Of a stretch of DNA of 64,000 nucleotides, positions 58,956-64,000 are shown piece after piece (position 1 is the stretch's first letter; the number at the start of each line of letters is the position of its first letter). A program made the translations under genes and the position numbers. The notes under the pieces were generated by a model. The model made no database searches. It saw nothing but the letters and a program-made list of their open reading frames with translations, and had not been told where the DNA came from. The stretch is from assembly GCF_015694525.1 (NCBI RefSeq), contig NZ_JADQDM010000001.1, forward strand, positions 248,001 through 312,000, given 5' to 3'. This DNA is from Hymenobacter ruricola. GTDB lineage: Bacteria; Bacteroidota; Bacteroidia; Cytophagales; Hymenobacteraceae.

Positions 58956-60353
58956 ATGGTACAAGACGCGGCTCAAGGAGCACATAAAGTTCAATCGGAG
59001 GCACAAGACGACGCGTCGGTGTCGCATGGCACGGTGCGGGCGCTGATTCTGACCGGCTTCGGCATCAACTGCGAAGAAGAATTTGCCGCCGCCTACCGCT
59101 TGGCCGGCGCGGAAGCCACCATTGTGCACCTCAACCAGGTACTGCACGGGCAGGTGAGCATCCACAATTTCGACGTGCTGAACTTCCCCGGTGGCTTCTC
59201 CTTCGGCGACGACCTCGGCTCGGGCGTGGTGCTGGCCAACAAGCTGCGCTACCGCCAAACCAGCGCCGACGGCCGCACGCTGCTCGACGACATCAAGCAG
59301 TTTATCGCCGATGGCAAGTTTGTGCTGGGCATCTGCAACGGCTTCCAGGTGCTGGTAAAGCTGGGGTTGCTGCCCAACCTGGGCGGCGACGTGACGCCCG
59401 AAGTAACGCTGACCCACAACGCCAGCGGCCGCTACGAAGACCGGTGGGTGACGCTCCGCGTAAACCCCGCCGCCCGCACGCCCTTTCTCAAAGGCATCGA
59501 CAAGCTGGAGGTGCCCGTGCGCCACGGCGAAGGCCGCCTCGTGGTGCCCGACGATGCCACCCGCGCCGCCATCGAAGCCGCCGGCCTCAACTGCCTGAGC
59601 TACATCGACGCCAACGGCGACGGCACCAGCGAATACCCCCTCAACCCTAACGGCGCCGACCTGAACTGCGCCGGCCTTACCGACCCCACTGGGCAGGTGT
59701 TCGGCCTCATGCCGCACCCCGAGGCCTTTTTGGCGGCCTACAACCATCCGGATTGGGCCCGCCGTCGGCGGCTGAATCCGGAGGCGAGTGAGGAAGGGGA
59801 GGGCCTGCAAATCTTCAAAAACATTGTGGCGCACATCGCTCAACGTAAGGCAGACGGCGCGGCTCCGGTTGCCTCACCCCCCGGCCCCCTCTCCGGGGGA
59901 GAGGGGGAGCCGAACGATTTGCTTTTGGTTGAAGAACCGGTTGGGAACTATGGAAATGAAGATTCTATAGTGGGGAAAGATGGCCGCTTAACAGCTGACC
60001 GAAAGAATTGGGAGGAAAAGCTGAAGCCCTTTGGGCGCCACATGCGCCACAATTCGACTGAGGCGGAGGATACTTTGTGGCAGGCCGTTCGTGACCGGCA
60101 GCTAGCAGACGTCAAGTTTCGTCGTCAGCACACGATTGGGCCATTCATCGTCGACTTTTTCAGCCCTGACCACCAATTAATCGTGGAAGTGGACGGTGAC
60201 ATCCACCTCGAAACGGAACAAGCCGCTTACGATGCTGGCCGTGCCATCGAATTAGAGAAGCTAGGCTACCGACTCATTAAATTCTCCAATGAAGAAGTGC
60301 TGAACGCACTCCCCACCGTCCTGCAACAAATCAAAACCGCTTTAACCAAGTAA
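58956..60353 (+). CDS. purQ: PurQ glutaminase subunit fused in frame to a DUF559 endonuclease-like domain
   Basis: The product has 465 residues from ATG 58956; TTG 58935 and GTG 59034 are other possible starts. Residues about 28-305 are a class I glutamine amidotransferase: RALILTGFGINCEEE, LNFPGGFSFGDD, nucleophile Cys127 in LGICNGFQVL, and His-Glu in LMPHPEAF. It supplies ammonia to PurL. PurQ normally ends soon after LQIFKNIVAHIAQ. Here the frame runs through a palindromic repeat (59871-59911) into about 115 residues of DUF559 (NWEEKLKPFGRHMRHNST, LWQAVRDRQLADVKFRRQHTIGPFIVDFF, LIVEVDGDIH), a PD-(D/E)XK nuclease-like domain. An inverted copy of the repeat follows the stop. No in-frame ATG precedes the DUF559 core, so it is expressed as a fusion or from a GTG near 59970. 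Confidence 0.9.
   Translation: MVQDAAQGAHKVQSEAQDDASVSHGTVRALILTGFGINCEEEFAAAYRLAGAEATIVHLNQVLHGQVSIHNFDVLNFPGGFSFGDDLGSGVVLANKLRYRQTSADGRTLLDDIKQFIADGKFVLGICNGFQVLVKLGLLPNLGGDVTPEVTLTHNASGRYEDRWVTLRVNPAARTPFLKGIDKLEVPVRHGEGRLVVPDDATRAAIEAAGLNCLSYIDANGDGTSEYPLNPNGADLNCAGLTDPTGQVFGLMPHPEAFLAAYNHPDWARRRRLNPEASEEGEGLQIFKNIVAHIAQRKADGAAPVASPPGPLSGGEGEPNDLLLVEEPVGNYGNEDSIVGKDGRLTADRKNWEEKLKPFGRHMRHNSTEAEDTLWQAVRDRQLADVKFRRQHTIGPFIVDFFSPDHQLIVEVDGDIHLETEQAAYDAGRAIELEKLGYRLIKFSNEEVLNALPTVLQQIKTALTK
59871..59911. repeat. Terminal repeat of the DUF559 cassette, left copy
   Basis: A 41-base GC-rich palindrome (GCCTCACCCCCCGG start, GAGAGGGGGAGCC end). Its inverted copy at 60386-60425 differs by one missing G. 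It is translated as part of the PurQ fusion (SPPGPLSGGEGEP). Confidence 0.9.
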
Positions 60354-60385
60354 GTCCAACAACCAACTTGACGCAGCGCCGCCTC

Positions 60386-60425
60386 GGCTCCCCCTCTCCC
60401 CGGAGAGGGGGCCGGGGGGTGAGGC
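60386..60425. repeat. Terminal repeat of the DUF559 cassette, right copy
   Basis: The inverted counterpart of 59871-59911, 40 of 41 positions. It begins 33 bases after the fusion gene's stop and ends 19 bases before the purC start. Confidence 0.9.
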
Positions 60426-60444
60426 AAAACGCCAGAACGACCTC

Positions 60445-61863
60445 ATGAACACCCTCACCCACTTCGCTTCTCCCCAACTCCCCCTGCTGCACCGCGGCAA
60501 AGTACGCGACAGCCTGCGCGCGCCCTCCGGCGACCGCCTCATCATCGTGACCGACCGCCTCTCGGCATTCGACAGCGTGCTCGAAACGGCCATCCCTCAC
60601 AAAGGCGCGGTGCTGAACGGCCTGGCGAATTTCTGGTTTGAAAAGACGGCCCACATCATCCCCAACCACGTCATCAAGCTCATCGACGCCAACGCCATGC
60701 TGGTGAAGGAAGCCGAGCCCATCAAGGTGGAAATGATTGTGCGCCAGTACCTGACGGGCTCCATGTGGCGCGGCTACCAGGCCGGCCAGCGCACCTTCTC
60801 GGGCGTGACCGTGCCCGATGGACTGACCAAAAACCAGGCGTTCCCGCAGGCCATCGTGACGCCGACCACCAAGGAGGAATCGGACCGTGAAATCACGCCC
60901 GAAAACCTGGTGAGCGAAGGCTGGGTGACCAAGGAGTTGTACGACCAGATGGCCGTGAAGTCGCAGATGCTGTTTGCCGTGGGCTCGCGCCTGCTGGCCG
61001 AAAAGGGCATTATTCTGGTGGACACCAAGTATGAGTTCGGCTTGCTGAACGGCCAGCTGATTCTCATCGACGAGATGCACACGCCGGATTCGTCGCGTTT
61101 CTGGAGCGCCGACGACTACGCCAAGAATCCTGAGACGGCTGAGCAGATGGACAAGGAGTACGTCCGCCAGTGGCTCATTGCCAACAAGCAGGATGGCAAA
61201 TACCTCCGCGCCCTCACGCCCGAAGTGACCGCCGAAGCCAGCCGCCGGTACCTCGACATCTACGAGCGCATCGTGGGCGAACCCCTGCCCACCGCCGATA
61301 CCCATGGCGCCGACGCGCCCCACACCGGCCGCCAGGACGCCCGCGCCCGCATGCTGGCCAACCTCGTTCGGGCCGGCCTCATTAAGGACGCCTGGGTGAA
61401 CATCGTGATGGGTTCGCCCGCCGATAAGGAGCACTGCGAGAAAATCCGCCAGCAGTTTGAGGGCTACGACATCTTCACCCAACTGCGCGTGACCTCGGCC
61501 CATAAGAATGGCGAAGCCATCGCTGGCATGGCCGAAATCTGGAACAACAGCATCGAGCCCGGCGTCATCATCGCCGTGGCCGGCCTGAGCAACGGCCTCG
61601 GCGGCGCCTTAGCGGCCAACGTGAACGTGCCCGTGATTTCGTGCCCGCCCTACAAGGACTACGCCGAACTGGCCATGAACCTGAACTCGTCTGTTATCAT
61701 GCCCAGCGGCACGCCCAACCTGACCGTGGTGCGCCCCGACAACGCCGCCCAGGCCGCCCTGCGCGCCCTGAACATCCCCCGCCTGCGCGAACGCCTGAGC
61801 AAAGACATCCTCGCCACCAAAGCCAAACTGCGCGCGGCCGACGAGGAGTTCAAAGTGTTGTAG
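60445..61863 (+). CDS. purC: SAICAR synthetase fused to class II-like AIR carboxylase (PurC-PurE)
   Basis: The product has 472 residues. Residues 1-290 are PurC: RGKVRDSL, IIVTDRLSAFDSV, VKVEMIVRQYLTGS-like IKVEMIVRQYLTGSMWRGY, DTKYEFGL and DEMHTPDSSRFW. Residues about 316-465 are PurE: WVNIVMGSPADKEHCEKI, LRVTSAHK, IIAVAGLSNGLGG and NVPVISCPP. The PurE part resembles animal PAICS (HCEKI, LRVTSAHK, AGxSNGLG, PVISCPP) more than E. coli PurE (SAHRTP), so it is probably a class II enzyme that carboxylates AIR directly with CO2 without PurK. The fused chain would carry out two successive steps. The TAG stop overlaps the repeat at 61863. Confidence 0.92.
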   Translation: MNTLTHFASPQLPLLHRGKVRDSLRAPSGDRLIIVTDRLSAFDSVLETAIPHKGAVLNGLANFWFEKTAHIIPNHVIKLIDANAMLVKEAEPIKVEMIVRQYLTGSMWRGYQAGQRTFSGVTVPDGLTKNQAFPQAIVTPTTKEESDREITPENLVSEGWVTKELYDQMAVKSQMLFAVGSRLLAEKGIILVDTKYEFGLLNGQLILIDEMHTPDSSRFWSADDYAKNPETAEQMDKEYVRQWLIANKQDGKYLRALTPEVTAEASRRYLDIYERIVGEPLPTADTHGADAPHTGRQDARARMLANLVRAGLIKDAWVNIVMGSPADKEHCEKIRQQFEGYDIFTQLRVTSAHKNGEAIAGMAEIWNNSIEPGVIIAVAGLSNGLGGALAANVNVPVISCPPYKDYAELAMNLNSSVIMPSGTPNLTVVRPDNAAQAALRALNIPRLRERLSKDILATKAKLRAADEEFKVL

Positions 61864-61954
61864 AGACGCAATATTTTGCGTCTCGTCGTTGCACGAGCGG
61901 TACCGCACCGTGCAAGGACGATGTTCAACGACGAGATGCAACATGTTGCGTCTC
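61863..61954. repeat. Double palindrome between purC and purD
   Basis: Two 22-base palindromes, GAGACGCAATATTTTGCGTC-type (61863-61884) and GAGATGCAACATGTTGCGTC-type (61933-61954), are themselves inverted copies, with CGTCGTTG/CAACGACG between. The element begins at the last base of the purC stop. Confidence 0.8.
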
Positions 61955-61968
61955 TGCATTCTGAAAAT

Positions 61969-63258
61969 GTGACTGACTCCAAAACCCTTCTCCTCCTCGG
62001 TTCCGGCGCGCGCGAGCACGCCCTGGCCGAAAAGCTGACCCGCGACGGGGCCACGGTGCACGTGCTGCCCGGCAACGCCGGCATCCCCAACAGCCACCCC
62101 GAGGTCAATCCGCTGGATTTTGAGGCGGTGCGCGCCTTCGCGCAAGCCCACGATTCCAAGCTGATTGTGGTGGGGCCCGAAGCGCCGCTGGCGGCTGGCA
62201 TCACCGACTTTTTTGCCGGTTCCAATATCCAGGTTTTTGGCCCGACCCGCTCGGCGGCGCGGCTGGAAAGCTCGAAGGTGTGGAGCAAGGAATTCATGCG
62301 CCGCCACGGCGTGGCTACCGCGCAGGCCTGGCCGTTCCGGAGCGACAACATTGCCGCCGCCCGCGCCAAAGCGGCCGAGCTAGGTGGGCACGTAGTGGTG
62401 AAATACGACGGCCTGGCCGCTGGCAAAGGCGTGTATGTGTGCTCGTCGCCGGAAGAAGCGGAAGCGGCTTTCGACGACCTGCAAACGAGCTATTCGGGCT
62501 GGTTTTCCTTCCTGCTGGAAGAGAAGCTGACCGGTCCCGAAATCAGCATCATCGGCCTCACCGATGGCCATGTTATTCGCCTGTTGGCTACTTCGCAGGA
62601 CCACAAGCAGCTGCTGGCTGGCGACCAGGGCCCCAACACCGGCGGCATGGGCGCCTACTGCCCCGTGCCCTTCGCCGATGCCAACGTGCTGGCCGCCATC
62701 CGCCGCGACATCGTGGACCCTACCCTGCGCGGCCTGCAAAATGAGCAGTTCGAGTTCCGGGGCTTCCTGTACTTCGGCATCATGCTCACGCCCACCGGCC
62801 CCAAGCTGCTGGAATACAACGTGCGCCTTGGCGACCCCGAAGCCGAAGTCCTGCTGCCTGCCCTCGACAGCAGCCTGCTCACGCTGATTGAGGCCACCCT
62901 CAACGGCACCCTTTCCAAGCAAGGCGTGGTGCAGCGGCCCGGCGCGTTTGTGGGCGTGGTGTTGGCCTCGGGCGGCTACCCGGCCCCGAAATTCCCCACC
63001 GGATTCCCCATCACCGGCCTCGACAACCTGCCCACCGGCGTGCGCGCCTTCCACGGCGCCACCCGGCGCAACGAGGCCGGCGAACTGGTGACCAACGGCG
63101 GCCGCGTCCTCGTACTCTCCGCCTACGGCCACGACCTGGAGGAAGCCACCGCCCGCGCCTACGAAGCCTGCGCCCGCGTCACGTTCGAGGGCGCCTACTT
63201 CCGCCCGGACATTGCCCAGCGCCCGGAGCCCGTGCTAACCGCTGCCGTTGTAAATTGA
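61969..63258 (+). CDS. purD: Phosphoribosylamine-glycine ligase
   Basis: The product has 429 residues from GTG 61969 (VTDSKTLLLLGSGAREHALAEKL), the usual N terminus of PurD. ATG codons further upstream (61921, 61936) lie in the palindromic repeat and are less likely. ATP-grasp features are GSGAREHAL, VVGPEAPLAAGI, GPTRSAARLESSKVWSKEFM, VVKYDGLAAGKGVYV, DQGPNTGGMGAYCPVP and YNVRLGDPEAEV. It joins glycine to phosphoribosylamine with ATP to form GAR. purN follows with a gap of 23 bases. Confidence 0.95.
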   Translation: MTDSKTLLLLGSGAREHALAEKLTRDGATVHVLPGNAGIPNSHPEVNPLDFEAVRAFAQAHDSKLIVVGPEAPLAAGITDFFAGSNIQVFGPTRSAARLESSKVWSKEFMRRHGVATAQAWPFRSDNIAAARAKAAELGGHVVVKYDGLAAGKGVYVCSSPEEAEAAFDDLQTSYSGWFSFLLEEKLTGPEISIIGLTDGHVIRLLATSQDHKQLLAGDQGPNTGGMGAYCPVPFADANVLAAIRRDIVDPTLRGLQNEQFEFRGFLYFGIMLTPTGPKLLEYNVRLGDPEAEVLLPALDSSLLTLIEATLNGTLSKQGVVQRPGAFVGVVLASGGYPAPKFPTGFPITGLDNLPTGVRAFHGATRRNEAGELVTNGGRVLVLSAYGHDLEEATARAYEACARVTFEGAYFRPDIAQRPEPVLTAAVVN

Positions 63259-63281
63259 GACCAGAAGCCCAACTGAAACTG

Positions 63282-63965
63282 ATGAAGCTCCTCGCCTCCT
63301 TTGAGCAATTCCGGCTGGCGCCCTTTTCAGAGGGCGCGGAGGAAAGGAAAGCACGGCTGGCCATCCTGCTGTCGGGCCGGGGCTCCAACATGCTGGCGCT
63401 GGTAGAAGCCACCAAAACCGGCGTGCTGAAAGACCTGGCCGAAGTGGTGGTTGTGTTCAGCAACAAGCCCGATGCGCCCGGCTTGGCCTTCGCGGCGGAG
63501 CAGGGTTGCCCCGTGGCCTCGTTGCCCAGCCAGGGCCGCAAGCGGGAAGCTTTCGATGCCGAAGCTGCCCAGTTGCTTCAGCAGTATCGGCCCGATTTCG
63601 TAGTGCTGGCGGGCTACATGCGCATTCTCTCGCCGGCTTTCATTCAGCCGTTTGCGGGCCGCATTCTCAATATTCACCCCGCTGACACTCATCAGCACCA
63701 AGGTTTGCATGCCTATGAGTGGGCCTTTGAAAACCAGCTGTCCGAAACCAAAATCACCGTTCATCTGGTTGACGAAGGCCTCGACACGGGTCCCATTCTC
63801 GCCCAGCAAACCGTGGATTTGTGCGGAGTTGATACGCTGGCGGAAGTGGAGCGCCGCGGCCTGGCCGTGGAGCATGAGCTGTATGCCCAAACGCTGGCCG
63901 AATTAATCAAAAGCCAACAGAACGTCATGTCGAGCGCAGCCGAGACATCCCGCGTGCCGAAGTAA
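63282..63965 (+). CDS. purN: Phosphoribosylglycinamide formyltransferase
   Basis: The product has 227 residues from ATG 63282; a TTG at 63255 overlapping the purD stop is possible. The catalytic set is Asn and His in RILNIHPAD and Asp in VDEGLDTGPIL; AILLSGRGSNM is the N-terminal nucleotide-binding part. The GAR-loop reads HPADTHQHQGLHAYEWAFE rather than the usual HPSLLPAFPG, a noticeable change. The last residues (about NVMSSAAETSRVPK) are encoded by a palindromic repeat, so the original gene probably ended near LIKSQQ. It transfers formyl from 10-formyl-THF to GAR. Confidence 0.92.
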   Translation: MKLLASFEQFRLAPFSEGAEERKARLAILLSGRGSNMLALVEATKTGVLKDLAEVVVVFSNKPDAPGLAFAAEQGCPVASLPSQGRKREAFDAEAAQLLQQYRPDFVVLAGYMRILSPAFIQPFAGRILNIHPADTHQHQGLHAYEWAFENQLSETKITVHLVDEGLDTGPILAQQTVDLCGVDTLAEVERRGLAVEHELYAQTLAELIKSQQNVMSSAAETSRVPK

Positions 63966-64000
63966 ATCAATCGTTAGACGACGCGCGCGAGATGTCTCGG
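63927..64000. repeat. Palindromic repeat at the end of purN, cut by the window end
   Basis: CCGAGACATCCCGCG near 63941 pairs with CGCGAGATGTCTCGG at 63986-64000. The left arm belongs to the purN reading frame. It is of the GTCATGTCGAGCGCAGCCGA type common in Bacteroidota intergenic DNA. Confidence 0.7.

Noticed and set aside
1..64000. CRISPR array, insertion sequence transposase, phage or plasmid functions, rRNA genes
   Set aside because: No regularly spaced short repeats, no transposase or integrase motifs, no rRNA sequence was found; the only mobile signs are palindromic repeats, the DUF559 cassette and the pyrF-pyrE insertion.

Overview
The window looks like chromosomal DNA from a high-GC, aerobic member of the Bacteroidota, closest in style to Hymenobacter and relatives (order Cytophagales). 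The evidence is type IX secretion (T9SS) C-terminal sorting domains on six proteins, a SusC/SusD pair, a hybrid two-component regulator, LytS/LytTR regulators, promoters with the Bacteroidota -7 box TAnnTTTG, and near absence of Shine-Dalgarno sequences. The genus is inference; no rRNA gene is present.

Layout. 1-7 kb: the 3' end of a T9SS cargo gene carrying an in-frame TAG, a small membrane protein, two tandem outer-membrane beta-barrel paralogues, tRNA-Val(GAC), a large T9SS adhesin-like protein, a small membrane protein and a VOC (glyoxalase-fold) protein. 7-36 kb: a polysaccharide utilisation locus (PUL). It holds a hybrid two-component regulator (HTCS), an alginate-lyase-fold enzyme, GH88, SusC/SusD, a beta-helix protein, GH105, a ConA-like lipoprotein, a 1573-residue multidomain clan GH-A hydrolase, a DUF4861 protein, a KduD-type dehydrogenase, a PL8 lyase and a GH43 protein. 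The enzyme set points to a glucuronate-containing polysaccharide: lyases make unsaturated uronyl ends, GH88/GH105 remove them and KduD handles the released keto-sugar. A LytS/LytTR operon with two envelope genes sits inside the PUL. 36-41 kb: a histone-deacetylase-fold hydrolase, then a convergent type III polyketide cluster (methyltransferase, chalcone-synthase-like PKS, FAD oxidoreductase) and a minimal T9SS protein. 41-51 kb: a multi-PAS hybrid kinase with an NtrC-type regulator, two more T9SS cargo proteins and a secreted DNA/RNA non-specific nuclease. 51-64 kb: nucleotide metabolism: an asparagine synthetase with a long structured leader, a divergent DHODH-like protein, pyrF, pyrE, then purL, purQ, a purC-purE fusion, purD and purN.

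The most notable observation is a 168-nt regulatory module present three times, at 10195-10362 (+), 21060-20893 (-) and 29993-29826 (-). Each copy has a 38-nt block with two CTAAAA half sites, exactly 122 nt, then a GA(C/A)(C/A)TTTG box; a second conserved 30-nt block ends exactly 18 nt before that box. The copies precede the lyase-GH88 pair, susCD and the operon headed by the large hydrolase, so they are likely the operators and promoters of this PUL, probably read by the HTCS.

A second theme is long palindromic repeats of several unrelated families that abut or overlap stop codons (HTCS, VOC gene, deacetylase, methyltransferase, PKS, purC, purN). One pair of inverted copies flanks a DUF559 endonuclease module fused in frame to purQ.
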